From Conchocele bisecta (taxonomy: Eukaryota; Mollusca; Bivalvia; Lucinida; Thyasiridae): DNA of 64,000 nt. The translations under genes were made by a program, and so were the position numbers. The stretch is taken from the NCBI GenBank assembly GCA_029237695.1, contig JAQRGA010000120.1, positions 62,001 to 126,000 on the forward strand. Direction: 5' to 3'. This document shows, one piece after another, positions 54,744 to 64,000 of this stretch; position 1 is the first letter of the stretch, and each line of letters starts with the position of its first letter. The notes below the pieces were generated by a model. The model saw only the letters and a list, made by a program, of their open reading frames with translations, was not told the origin of the DNA and ran no database searches.

Positions 54744-55411
54744 ATGAACTGCGACGAACTTCTCGATCAGCTAATAGAAGAAACCTCAACTCCGACTGCC
54801 AACATCCTGAAAGATAATGATCCGACAGAGCAATCGGAATCAACTCCAACTCCAACGGCGGTTGGTATTGGGTTGAGTGCAACGACTCCGAATGAAAATG
54901 AAAATGCGGCGCGACGAGAGCGGCTAGCTGCGCTGGTTGCTGGGGGACAATCGGAGCATTATCTCGGTAGGCGTCTCTCAGTTTTTCAGGTGGATAAGAT
55001 GTCAGATGCGGAGATCGATAAAATGTATGCGCGATACGAATCTAGGTTAGGTGCGGAGATGACAAAAACTCTTGATCGCGGCTATTCATTTGTACGCACC
55101 ACGTTAGTATACTTCTCCCTATACTAAACACCGTGGGATTGATTGACGATCTAGAGACTGACCCTTTTATAGGTCAAACTCTTAGAACAGCCTGCTGCTC
55201 AATTTATCACAAGTTTGGAATGTACTTAGCTCCGCTGACAACCGCGTTGACCACGGGTAAACACTGTCAATTTGGACATATATGCCCACGAACTATAAGC
55301 CCTAATATTAATATCATAAATGATGACACAAGACACACCCGCGAGAGTGACGGAGTTGAACCCGATTGCTCCAACACAATCGAAACCGAGTGTTACTCCG
55401 CCACTGGATGA
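54744..55411 (+). pseudogene. Conserved Polinton protein of unknown function, one frameshift
   Basis: Two frames: the first to 55127 and the second from 55133 to about 55400. The start at 54744 (MNCDELLDQLIEE) follows directly after the AT boundary motif. An upstream ATG at 54612 would add an N-terminal membrane span (WCSAASFVASIMVIISIGW). The protein has a Pro/Thr-rich linker, then LAALVAGGQSEHYLGRRLS, VDKMSDAEIDKMYARYESRLG, and in the second frame LIDDLETDPFIGQ and MYLAPLTTALTTGKHCQFGH. I recall this motif series from other invertebrate Polintons. Function unknown. Its 3' end overlaps the next gene. Confidence 0.55.
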
Positions 55412-55836
55412 CATACCGCATATAAAAAATCCCAAAAGACAGGCAGCTGGGCAGGCGGCGGCTGCCACCCGAAAAGTTAAACAAGATAAAATACTCGCCG
55501 AGCTTCGAGAGGCTAAACAAACAGTCGTTGCAATCGGGGACGGAGACAGCAAAACATCTGAAGACAGAGTTGAGTACAACAACACCCCAAATTCACGAAT
55601 TGGAAGCACACTCAACACCCAATCGAGGTTGGGCGAATCCGATTGAACCCAAATTCGTGAATTGGAGTTGGGTTGTTGGTGGTGGTCTGGCAGTTGTTGG
55701 TGCCCTGTGCGTGTGGAAATACCCCATATTATCGAAAAAACAACCAGCCAGTGTTCAGAAGAAAGTTACGGAACACCAATCGCGATTGGATGCGCCCCAT
55801 TTAAACATTGATCGCGACCCCTTTTATATGCAATAA
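55320..55836 (+). pseudogene. Small basic protein with a membrane span, one frameshift
   Basis: ATG at 55320. The N-terminal part has a Pro-rich stretch and a basic Ala/Lys segment (NPKRQAAGQAAAATRKVKQDK). The frame shifts between about 55528 and 55646. The C-terminal part has one hydrophobic span (WVVGGGLAVVGALCVWKYP) and a polar tail ending at 55836. Layout (basic cytoplasmic segment, single span) is typical of small Polinton membrane proteins; the role is unknown. The next gene starts 5 bp later. Confidence 0.5.
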
Positions 55837-55841
55837 TTATA

Positions 55842-56075
55842 ATGGCTGAACAAGATGGTAAAATGTTAGTGAATGCGCTTTATCACGCCGTGGTGATATC
55901 GGGTTTCAGTATCGGGTATGCTCGACTATCAAAGATGGCCCTAGGAGGATCCGCTCCCAAATTGGACTTTACTGTGAGAGACGTAGGGCTCGCGACCTTA
56001 GATGTAGCGGCCGCAGTTTGGACCCGAGATTATCTAGTTAAAGCTGGAATTCTACCAGTTAATATATGGAAATAA
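55842..56075 (+). CDS. Conserved small Polinton protein, 77 aa
   Basis: Intact frame MAEQDGKMLVNALYHAVVIS... with one hydrophobic span (about residues 8-32) and a second weaker one (about 48-65, VGLATLDVAAAVWTRDYLV). I recall near-identical small proteins with VISG...IGYARL...LDFTVRDVG in other animal Polintons. Function unknown, possibly a virion membrane component. Its TAA touches the ATG of the next gene. Confidence 0.65.
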   Translation: MAEQDGKMLVNALYHAVVISGFSIGYARLSKMALGGSAPKLDFTVRDVGLATLDVAAAVWTRDYLVKAGILPVNIWK

Positions 56076-56506
56076 ATGGCTTCAATCGCAGTAATAGTAG
56101 GTGGTGCGCTTGTAAACGCATTGGCGTTCAGCGGTAGCAACTTTATATTCTCTAAAATGAAAAGCTCGAACGTGGATGAGGAGCGTAAGCATCACGATTT
56201 AGCTGTAGAACAACTCAATAGCGCAAAGGAAGCGTGGTCGAAAAACGAACCGCCCATCTGGACTGGGTCAATGAAGAGCTTCGCCGCGAAAATCACGCCG
56301 CACAAACTTTTCAGAACGTTGAAGAAGCCAACCGCGAGTACGCGCTGGCATATCCGCAGAAAAGTCTCGCTCCGCTGGATCGGGAGCCCCAACTTTCAGA
56401 TTTCTATGTACCGTCAGAGCTCAAAAAAGACCGCGAGATCGCGTTCATCGTCGTGGGAATGGGTGTGATGGGGCTCGTCGGCTACTATATTCAATCAAGA
56501 TTTTAA
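56076..56506 (+). pseudogene. Conserved Polinton protein with N- and C-terminal hydrophobic segments, frameshifted
   Basis: ATG at 56076 immediately after the previous stop. N-terminus hydrophobic (SIAVIVGGALVNALAFSGSNF), then charged helix (DEERKHHDLAVEQL). Near 56234-56250 the frame changes. The rest (DWVNEELRRENHAAQTF, EPQLSDFYVPSELKKDREIA, then span FIVVGMGVMGLVGYYI) runs to 56506. One missing or extra base explains the break. A conserved but uncharacterised family member by recall. Confidence 0.6.
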
Positions 56507-56554
56507 ATTAATTATTTTAAATGACATTTTTTATAAATATATATATATAGAACG

Positions 56555-56878
56555 ATGTCAGTTGACGAACTTTATTTTGCTATGATTGATGTAGGCTACA
56601 CTGCCCTTAAACACCGCATGGTTGGTGCAAAGGGTATGATTCGTCTGGCCCGAGATTCTCTCGAGACGTGGCGGGAGGACGAAAAAGCGACCACCCTTTT
56701 CGCAAAGCGGATGTTAGATTTTCCCAAGTTCCTTCAGAACTTAACCCCCAATCGCGATTGTACTTCCAACAAAGGTTTATTATTATCGACGCAGTTACCG
56801 GACGATCTGGCGAGGGCATGTTGGAGATTGTCCGATATATTAGAATACATCGCATACGATGAACACGCGCAAACTTAA
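56555..56878 (+). CDS. Small protein upstream of integrase
   Basis: 107 codons from ATG 56555, after an AT-rich spacer (AATTAATTATTTTAAATGAC and TATATATATA). Helical, charged, with WREDEKATTLFAKRM and DLARACWRLSDILEYIAY. No known motif. It overlaps the integrase start by 20 bp, so the two are probably co-expressed. Confidence 0.55.
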   Translation: MSVDELYFAMIDVGYTALKHRMVGAKGMIRLARDSLETWREDEKATTLFAKRMLDFPKFLQNLTPNRDCTSNKGLLLSTQLPDDLARACWRLSDILEYIAYDEHAQT

Positions 56879-57890
56879 TACCAAACTATCGGTTCGCCTA
56901 ACGCGCAAGCTAGCGAACACGTACTATAGCCCCCGAGGGTACTGGAAGGGACTCGCGGCCATCAAGAACCTCGCGGCGGCGACCAAGGTTTCAGAAAACG
57001 CTGTCAAGGGATGGCTCAAGAAGCAGGCCATCTGGCAGATCAATTTACCCGCGCCTCACAATATTCCGCGCCCGAAATTCGATGTGCCGGTACCGAACCA
57101 AGTTCACCAAGCGGATCTCCTGTTTCTCCCTCACGATCGCGTCGGTCGCAAGACGTACAAGTACGCACTGACAATCGTTGACGTAGCGAGTCGTTATAAG
57201 GGGGCTGAGCCGTTGGCCACTAAAGAGTCTAAGGAGGTGGCCGAGGCTCTCTCCCGAATATATAAGAGGAGTCCTCTCAAATGGCCGAATCTTCTCCAGG
57301 TCGATCCCGGCCGCGAGTTCATGGGCGCGGTCTCTCATCTATTGTCTAAGCACGACGTTTCTGTCAGACGCGGCCGCCTCAACATCCACCGGGACCAGGG
57401 GATCGTGGAGCGCTTCAATCGAACCTTGGCTGAGAGACTGTTCGGACACCAATACGCTAAAGAACTTGTAGACCCTCATTCGCGATCGACCGAGTGGGTG
57501 GCCAGACTGCCCGCCGTGGTCTCCGCACTGAACGGAGAGGTGACCAGATTGATAGGTAAGAAGCCCGTAGATGCTATCAAGTTTAAAATGGTGACGAGCG
57601 AGCCCTCTACCGTCTCGCGCGGGCAACCCGTTGGTTTAGAGGAGCAACGGCTTCCATCGGATATTGACGTCCGGTACCTCTATCAACCGGGAGAGCTCGA
57701 AGGTGGCAGCCGCCGCGCGACTGATCCCGTGTGGTCTCTCAATGTATATCATCTAGACCGATCTATTACCAAGCCCGATGAGCCCGTGCTCTACTATTTG
57801 GATGATGGACCATCTCGAGGGTTTGTTCGCGAAGAACTTCGTACGGTGCCTTCTGACACCCAGCTACCCCCGGATCGTCAGAGTCTTTAG
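56859..57890 (+). CDS. Retroviral-type integrase of the Polinton
   Basis: Intact, 343 codons. An N-terminal helix-turn-helix-like region (AATKVSENAVKGWLKKQ) precedes the RVE core with the acidic triad D86 (VHQADLLF), D149 (LLQVDPGREF) and E184 (QGIVERFNRT); 34 residues separate the last two. The C-terminal part (about 255-330) is beta-rich with WSLNVYHLD and PVLYYLDDG...FVREEL, a likely DNA- or chromatin-binding module. It would cut and join the element ends to produce the short target duplication. It is the one core enzyme of this copy without an obvious lesion, so mobilising activity could persist. Confidence 0.92.
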   Translation: MNTRKLNTKLSVRLTRKLANTYYSPRGYWKGLAAIKNLAAATKVSENAVKGWLKKQAIWQINLPAPHNIPRPKFDVPVPNQVHQADLLFLPHDRVGRKTYKYALTIVDVASRYKGAEPLATKESKEVAEALSRIYKRSPLKWPNLLQVDPGREFMGAVSHLLSKHDVSVRRGRLNIHRDQGIVERFNRTLAERLFGHQYAKELVDPHSRSTEWVARLPAVVSALNGEVTRLIGKKPVDAIKFKMVTSEPSTVSRGQPVGLEEQRLPSDIDVRYLYQPGELEGGSRRATDPVWSLNVYHLDRSITKPDEPVLYYLDDGPSRGFVREELRTVPSDTQLPPDRQSL

Positions 57891-57920
57891 TATTCTTTCA
57901 GAGTTCTTTTTTTTTTTTAC

Positions 57921-60900
57921 CTATCCTATAGGCTCGGTGTGTAACCCGTCTTCCATCACTCTCCTCTTGTCGTAGTACGCCGACAACCCCAACTTTTCCT
58001 GCTTGTACGTCTTCATCACCCCGTTAATCATTCGGAATCCCCTGTTCTCCGCCATATCCCTACCCCCTTCGAGAGCACTCTTATACCTTCCCCAAGTCAG
58101 ATTGTTAGATCTCTTCGACATCCCCTTGGCTGAGTGCTTAGATTTTCCATCACCACTCACGTAGTAACACTTGCTACACAGAGCGATGGCTCTATCCCCT
58201 TCGAATTCCAGCTTGAACAGTCCCGGAGTTCTGTTGCTCCACACGTCCCACGCCAACCACTCGGTCTTCTCATTATTAAACTTTCTCTTCATATTCTTTC
58301 TCACCACCGCCGCCAGCGTCTTCTCCGACAGCGCGAAGTACATGCTGTCAGTGTCCATCTGTATCAGTTCGAAATCTCCGCGATCCACATACTTGTCCAA
58401 GAAATCGTAGTAGAACTCCAGCATCCGGAGCTTGGCCAACTGGTAGACCGCTATGCCACACTGAAACGGTCTGTTGATCACCACTCGAGTCTTCCTGCTC
58501 GATATCTCGTAAGCCTCCCAATCTCCTCCAGGTCTTCGAACCACGCCGACCTCAGTGCCCGATCGACAGTCTTCTCATCCTTCGTATATGTGGTGTTCAT
58601 GTGTCTCTCTTGTGCCTCTATCAGCTTGCCACAACACGCGTTGCCAACCAGTTTGAATATCTCCGCCAACACCGCCTTGCTCTTGTCGACGTCCCCCGTC
58701 CGTCTAGCAGCGGTGACCTCTTTAACGAACCATTGAAACGGTTTGCCGGGCGTGTAGTCTATCACCCTATGCACCGCCTTGACGATCAGACCGTGCTCCA
58801 GATACCACTTTAGCAGCGTGGAGTATATGATCATCTTCTTGGCGGACATTGCCCCCACGAGCTTTCTCTGTCCTTCGACTCTTTTCCTCCCGGTCCCAGC
58901 CAGGTAGTCCTTCATGTGCTGTGGAACCTCATTCTCATCGACTTCCCGATTAACGAACAGCGGTGACATTTCCGAGAACTTGTCTCTCAACGTTTCCGGG
59001 ACCTCTATATCCAACTCCACAAATCCGAACCACTTTTCACTCCTGACCTTCCTCACGAAACAGTCTATATACGACTGTCTTTCCGGGTCGTCACACGTCC
59101 ATATCTGCTCCTCACCACACGGCATGTCCTTCGACAGAGTAGATAGGTATAGAGCATTGGCATCGTACCCCAGCACCGCCTTGCACATCTTCTCCTCCCG
59201 ACTCCCCACCTGACCCCTGATCGTTGACCTTCCAGCCTCGGCGTATCTGGAGAATACTATGGACGGACCACCGACCAATCCCTGCTTCATCATCTCGTAA
59301 GTTTCAGACTTCGGTGACCACAGCTCGGGCGTGTCCGCCTTTGCATCGATCGACCCGCGGAGTAGGTACTGAAGGGAAACACCGGGCTGAGACACAGCAT
59401 CCTTGAGTATATCTACGCCTCTTCCCCTGTAGAACTCCGTCATTTTAGTCAGAGCCTCCAGGAACGGTCCTACATCCAAGTCGTTGTAGTGTTGCAACCA
59501 TTCATTGAACGTCTTCATCCCCTTTTCTCGGAATACCTTCTTACACTCTTTCCACTCGGACAACGACAGTAGGAACTCACCCTTCAACTTCGAGTACCAC
59601 TCGGGATAGTCTGGCAGCCCCGGATGGTCGAGCTTGTCCGCTCTATCGAACCACTCGTACGGAAAGTGAGACTTTACCGTTTTACAGTCGTACGCCATAA
59701 CCCACCGGTCGTACGTGGTACCGGATCCCAGATACTGGATGATGTCGAGAAATCTAAAGTCCGGGGTAAACAGAAACATCGTCGTGCTGGCTCTCTTTCC
59801 GACCATCACCTTATTCACGGTGGTCGCCAACTTCTCTACAAAGTACTGCTTGATGAGGTTCAGGTCGTACCTGCTACAGTTGAACCCCACCACCGGGACT
59901 TGGTCAATCCAAGAGATAATCTTTGCTTGCTGAGACTTCGATAACATATCTATGTCGGCCGGCAGATACTTCTTCCTAACCCCCTCCCTGATTGAATTGC
60001 CTCTCATCTGCAGCTCGGTCACGAACTTCTCGACTAGCGTGTCGGGATCTCGTTCGCATAAGTGTGTGATCCCTTCATGCATCGTATCCCCCAACGACAC
60101 CGATATAGGAATGTGCTCAACCTCGAAGGTCAGGTCTTTGGTGGGTCGCGTGGTTTTTGACTTGTCGAGATACGCCTCGAAGTCGTAGACTATCTGGTGG
60201 GGGTACAGAGTCGTCTCCTCCTCGCGTGGCGATTGTGGATAGTAGGTATTGACCTCTTTCAACCACTCACACTCCCACATCACCACCAGCTCGTAACCCG
60301 CCTTCCTTATCTTGGCGTCTTGAATTTTCGTCCTCTTGTACAGCGATCTCGCGTTACCTCTCATGCAATGCCTCGGACACCCGTGCCACTAGCATCCGTG
60401 AAACTGAAACACGGTCTCGGTCTCGTGACAGTAACCGTCGACCGGATCACCGGCCACCCACCTCTCACCACCGTGACCGCAGTCGGCGTGATGTATGTGC
60501 TTTCCCACCCTCTCCTCTTCTCTGTTCAACCATTGAATCGACCTCACACTCGCTGACCCCTTAGGATAGAACGTCTTCTCGTAGGCCGACTGTGGTCTCT
60601 CTACCCTCTTACCTGGACATGTCACCACGGTCTTCCCACCCATGCAGGTGGTCGCGTGCCTGTGCATGTTACACGACTTTGTGAACCGTTGTTGACATCC
60701 GGTGCACCCGTACTCGTTCGTCATCTTGCGGAGATTCGTTATGAGGAACGAGTGACCTCCAAACATTCCTATCGTCATTGTCTTCCCCCCAACCACGTCG
60801 TAATTTGCCGGAACCTTCATGAGGTACCACACTCCATCCGCGGTGGGCTCGTAAACGCGAATACCCAGCTTGAAATGCTCTTCGACCTTTTTAATATCGT

Positions 60901-61825
60901 CCAGGGGAATTCCCTGGCTACCCGGTCCGTTATCATGCCCGAGATATTCGCGAGCCAGAGCTCGTGCCTTCTCACAACAGCGGTCTGGTCTCCCTCCACG
61001 TTGGATGGCTATGCACCTAAACAGACACAAGTAGTCGTCGTACGTGTCGACGGAATACATTCCCTTTTTCTGTCTTAACCAGTCTGGGAGTTTTCCCGCT
61101 CCCATGAGAAGTTGTTGTGCGTCGATGATCATCTTCACCTCGACCGATATCCAACGAACGAAGGTCCATTTTGTGTTTGGTCTATCGACTTTGTCGATGT
61201 CCATTCGACCTTTCTCTCTATCGGATATCCAACTCTCGGCTTCGGCGATCTCGTTTATCCACGGACTGCCCTTTGATTGTTTGTGATAGATCATAGTAGC
61301 GTCGGTCTCTATGTTCCTAATACGATACGAGCACGAATGCCTCAGATAACATGCCGTGGTCATCTCTGGGCGAATTTTATTCATTATGCGATTAGCGATC
61401 TCCCCGTCTACCCCTCTCTCGAAAGTCCATACTATCTTCCTCCTACCCCTATCAACAGTTTCCCTAACTTCGGCTTCTTCGGCGAGAATCCTGGGACCCT
61501 CCTCCTCCAAAGCTCTGGCGATATTTCTCCTACTTTTAGGTCTCCCCACCAACCCTTGATAAATCTTATTGTAGTACGCCTTGTATAGGGGTTTTCTACG
61601 TGCTGTGGCGCGCAGACTGGCCATCGTCTCGTTCTCCAATTTCTCGGAGCGTTTTTCGGGGTCGGCGGGCAGTCGTCCGGTTGAAACCGCACGCCGCAGC
61701 CTCTCCTCGTAGACGACGGCTCGCGCGTCACTTATCCTATCTGCTATATCTTTCTTGAGTCTCAAACCTCTTAGGGAAATTCCCCAACTCTTAGCTTGCT
61801 CTCTCATTTGCTTTATGGTAGGCAT
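57921..61825 (-). pseudogene. Protein-primed family B DNA polymerase with OTU-like N-terminal region, two lesions
   Basis: Start ATG 61825 with a SAP-like helix (TIKQMREQAKSWGISLRGLR). Next is an OTU-like Cys/His pair (DDYLCLFRC, Cys at about residue 267; GGHSFLI, His at about 358) and a C2HC finger (CTGCQQRF...HATTC). A TAG at 60389-60391 falls inside an FHGC..WHGC motif, and the frame resumes. The 3'-5' exonuclease follows: YDFEAYL (Exo I), NCSRYDLNLI (Exo II), YNDLD (Exo III). Polymerase motifs are YDANALYLS (A), KLVGNACCGK (B) and MDTDSMYF (C). A frameshift at 58510-58545 separates B from C. Such enzymes start synthesis from a protein primer at linear termini. About 1,300 codons. Confidence 0.88.
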
Positions 61826-61828
61826 TAT

Positions 61829-62130
61829 ACTGAGTATAACCAATAGATTTTTTATCTTCAATAGGGTGTAAGTTTATATTTTATTTGTAATAAATGTATG
61901 ACAGATTGTTGTAATATACTTAGTATAACTTATGGATAACTTGTCTTTAATAGGGTGTCAGTTTATATTTGTGACAGATTGCTGTAAAATACTGAGTATA
62001 ACTTATGGATTTCTTATCTTCAATAGGGTGTAAGTTTATATTTTATTTGTAATAAAAGTATGACAGATTGTTGTATATATATACTGAGTATAACATAGGG
62101 ATTTTTATCTCTAATAGGGTGTATCTTGTC
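61829..62130. repeat. Subterminal tandem repeats (TACTGAGTATAAC units)
   Basis: Four tandem units start near 61829, 61916, 61988 and 62081. Each has TACTGAGTATAAC, then TGGATTTCTTATCTTCAATAGGGTGT and AAGTTTATATTT...GACAGATTGTTGTA. Spacing is roughly 87, 73 and 93 bp. The outermost unit extends into the TIR, so one unit is also present at the left end. It lies between the polymerase start and the right terminus. Confidence 0.85.
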
Positions 62131-62262
62131 ATGTCATAAATATATGGTCTCGCGGTAGTAGTATATAAGAGTCACAAATGATACCATCATGCGTTGGAAG
62201 GTGCCGCGCGTAGCCGGTGCCTTCCAGAGGTGATGGTATCATTGTGACTCTTATATACTACT
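62069..62262 (-). repeat. Polinton right terminal inverted repeat, 194 bp
   Basis: Complement of 45317-45510 with two mismatches. The terminal palindrome spans 62157-62262. The palindrome arm with the CACAATG/CCTC variant is outermost at both ends, so both hairpins are in the same orientation. Followed by AGTTG (62263-62267), the target duplication. Confidence 0.95.
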
Positions 62263-62267
62263 AGTTG

Positions 62268-63060
62268 CAATCTCATTAAGGCACCTTTTCTACAATTGCA
62301 TCTACATGATCACTGCATGTTATCTGCTTTTGCATGTCAGTTACACCTGAAAGCAATGGAAACATGTTGATTAAGTGTACATGCCCATTCAGTAGGCACA
62401 AAATGTTCGTTATATCAGAGATCTGATACATTTTCTGGCAAAATAAACATTCATTCACAATTACTCCACGTCTTATTATACATTTTATATCAGACGTAAA
62501 TTTCCACACTGATATCAGGGGTGATAACCGTGTTTCCTTAAAATTTTAACGGACATTACTATTTATTCTCTGTATTTATTTTTGTATGAGCAATTAATTT
62601 TTCAGGTGACGCATTTAATTAGTATAAATAATTAAAAAATATCATGCCTTATACCTGATACCTGATACCACCGCGAGTCACTATTAGTAAAATAACTTAC
62701 TAAATGATTATATGAGCTCGTAGTAATTTTTAGAACTGGTGGAATAGTGACACAATTATACACTTATTTAATTCCTATATATATAATAAACATCATTTTG
62801 TGGCTACTGAGTGGGCATGTACCTTTAATTAATATTACTTGATATATTATCTACTTATTCACAAATCCACCAGGCAGTCCGGATAGGCGCATTATTTGTG
62901 GCCCGAAACTTAAAGCCGAGATGTGCTATATTATGTGCTATATGTGCTATATTAGTACATCAGTGGCTGCAATCTGACCATGTGCAGTCATTAATGTCAT
63001 GCTGTTGACATTTTTCTTGTGCCATAAACATGTCTCAGGGTCCCTTTCTTCCGTAATGGG
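62268..63060. other. Right flank of the Polinton, gene-free
   Basis: AT-rich, no gene or clear repeat. TACCTGATACC is doubled at about 62653-62671. Confidence 0.4.
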
Positions 63061-63063
63061 CAT

Positions 63064-63404
63064 ATAAGGTCTTTTTTCCCATGAACTGTCCTGCATCGGT
63101 TCACAAGAAAAGGAACCTTATGAAATTTTCGAGTTTACCAGTATAGCTAATTTTGAGATAGGCTGGTTTTGAGAATTATTTTCATACGGTCTGTTTTCCC
63201 ATGAATTTTTCTAGTTCGATTCATGAGAAAAGGAACCTTATGAAATTTTCAAATTGAGACCAGCATAACGCATTTTGAGCTGGGCTGGTTTCGAGAATTT
63301 GTTTCATAAGGTCTGAGTTCCCATGATTTGTCTGACGTCGGTTCACGAGAAAACGAACCTTATGAACTTTTCAAATTGAGACCAGCATAGGTCATTTTGA
63401 GCTG
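63064..63404. repeat. ~118-bp tandem repeat x3
   Basis: Units contain ATAAGGTCTGTTTTCCCATG, TTCACGAGAAAAGGAACCTTATGAAATTTTC and CATTTTGAGCTGGGCTGGTTT, at about 63066, 63185 and 63304. Confidence 0.75.
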
Positions 63405-64000
63405 GGTCCACACCTGCCAGGTCCATAATAGAATAACCAGACCTGGGTCCACACCTGCCAGGTCCATACTAGAATAACCTGACCTGTGGCCACACCTGCC
63501 AGGTCCATACCAGAATAACCTGACCAGGGACCACACCTGCCAGGTCCAAACAAGAATAACCAGACCTGGGACCACACCTGCCAGGTCCATACTATAATAA
63601 CCTAACCTGGGGCCACACCTGCAAGGTCCATACTAGAATAACCTGACCGGGGACCACACCTGCCAGCTCCATCCTAGAATAATCTTACATGTAGCCACAC
63701 CTGTCAGGTCCATAATATAATAACCTGACATGGGGCCACACCTGTCAGGTCCATAAACCTGAAATGGGTCCACACCTGCCAGGTCCATACTAGAATAACC
63801 TGACCTGGGTCCACACCTGTCAGGTCCATACCAGAATAACCTGATCTGTGGCCACAACTGCCAGGTCCATACTAGAATAACCTGATATGGTGCCACAACT
63901 GCCAGGTCCATACTAGAATAACCTGATATGGTGCCACAACTGCCAGGTCCATACTAGAATAACCTGACCTGGGATCACACCTGTCAGGTCAATAATAGAA
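63405..64000. repeat. 41-bp minisatellite, ~14 copies, runs off the window
   Basis: Unit ACACCTGCCAGGTCCATACT plus AGAATAACCTGACCTGGGTCC. Starts at about 63409, 63450 and 63491 give a 41-bp period. CCTGCCAGG and CCTGACCTGG are short palindromes. Frames read through it on the minus strand only because 41 bp is not a multiple of 3 and stops are rare; it is not a gene. Confidence 0.85.

Larger units (their letters stand above)
45317..62262. mobile_element. Polinton/Maverick, 16.9 kb, complete ends, defective genes
   Basis: Identified by 194-bp TIRs, a target duplication, a retroviral-type integrase (56859-57890), a protein-primed family B DNA polymerase (61825-57921), an A32/FtsK-type packaging ATPase (53858-54465) and capsid-type genes. 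Gene order from the left: two small plus-strand genes; a minus block of membrane protein, fibre-like protein and minor capsid candidate; a plus/minus convergent pair of membrane-anchored proteins; a plus block of capsid remnant, ATPase, five small genes and integrase; then the polymerase on minus. Size is within the 15-20 kb usual for the family. No adenain-type protease was recognised. Several genes are broken, the capsid most severely. Confidence 0.95.

Noticed and set aside
63360..63911. Repetitive minus-strand frames with MDLAGV/WTWQVW repeats
   Set aside because: They are translations of the 41-bp minisatellite read in different frames; no conserved protein signal or start context.

Overview
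The window looks like a gene-poor, repeat-dense stretch of an animal nuclear genome, most likely a bivalve or another lophotrochozoan. The reasons are short-unit tandem-core repeats carrying ACGG microsatellites, GTTTAACG-type dispersed repeats, a DIRS-order retrotransposon, Academ-like DNA transposons, a Polinton/Maverick, and no bacterial-style gene packing. I see no convincing single-copy host gene: every recognisable protein belongs to a mobile element, and most are broken by frameshifts or stops.

Layout. 1-5.6 kb: two copies of a dispersed repeat, a LINE reverse-transcriptase scrap and a ~16-copy array of a ~158-bp unit. 5.6-10.1 kb (minus strand): a decayed DIRS-order retrotransposon (gag, RT-RNase H, tyrosine recombinase). 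10.2-15.9 kb: a dispersed repeat, then a TIR transposon with an XPG/FEN-like (Academ-like) protein. 15.9-18.2 kb: more dispersed and tandem-core repeats. 18.9-26.5 kb: a second, larger Academ-like transposon with ~155-bp TIRs. 27-32.2 kb: four tandem-core or minisatellite arrays with a GTTTAAC repeat inserted. 32.1-34.9 kb: a broken pogo-like transposase split by MITEs. 35.8-42.2 kb: a tRNA-derived SINE interrupted by a 6.1-kb LTR retrotransposon, itself interrupted by a dispersed repeat. 42-45.3 kb: gene-free, with one array. 45.317-62.262 kb: a 16.9-kb Polinton. 62.3-64 kb: flanking DNA with two tandem arrays.

The Polinton is the most informative region. It has 194-bp TIRs, a 5-bp (or 6-bp) target duplication, and genes in blocks. 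The minus block holds a membrane protein, a fibre-like protein and a minor capsid candidate. A plus/minus pair of membrane-anchored structural candidates converges at 51.55 kb. The plus block holds a major capsid remnant, the packaging ATPase, several small conserved proteins and the integrase. The last gene, on minus, is a protein-primed family B DNA polymerase with an OTU-like N-terminal region. The major capsid gene has lost its middle, and fibre, ATPase and polymerase carry frameshifts or stops, so this copy reads as defective. Its termini are unusual: each TIR opens with a 106-bp near-palindrome able to fold into a long hairpin, as in parvovirus ends, although the element encodes a protein-primed polymerase.

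Some array copies are riddled with single-base deletions next to clean copies, so part of the frameshifting may be assembly error. Family names rest on motif recognition by eye; no search was run.
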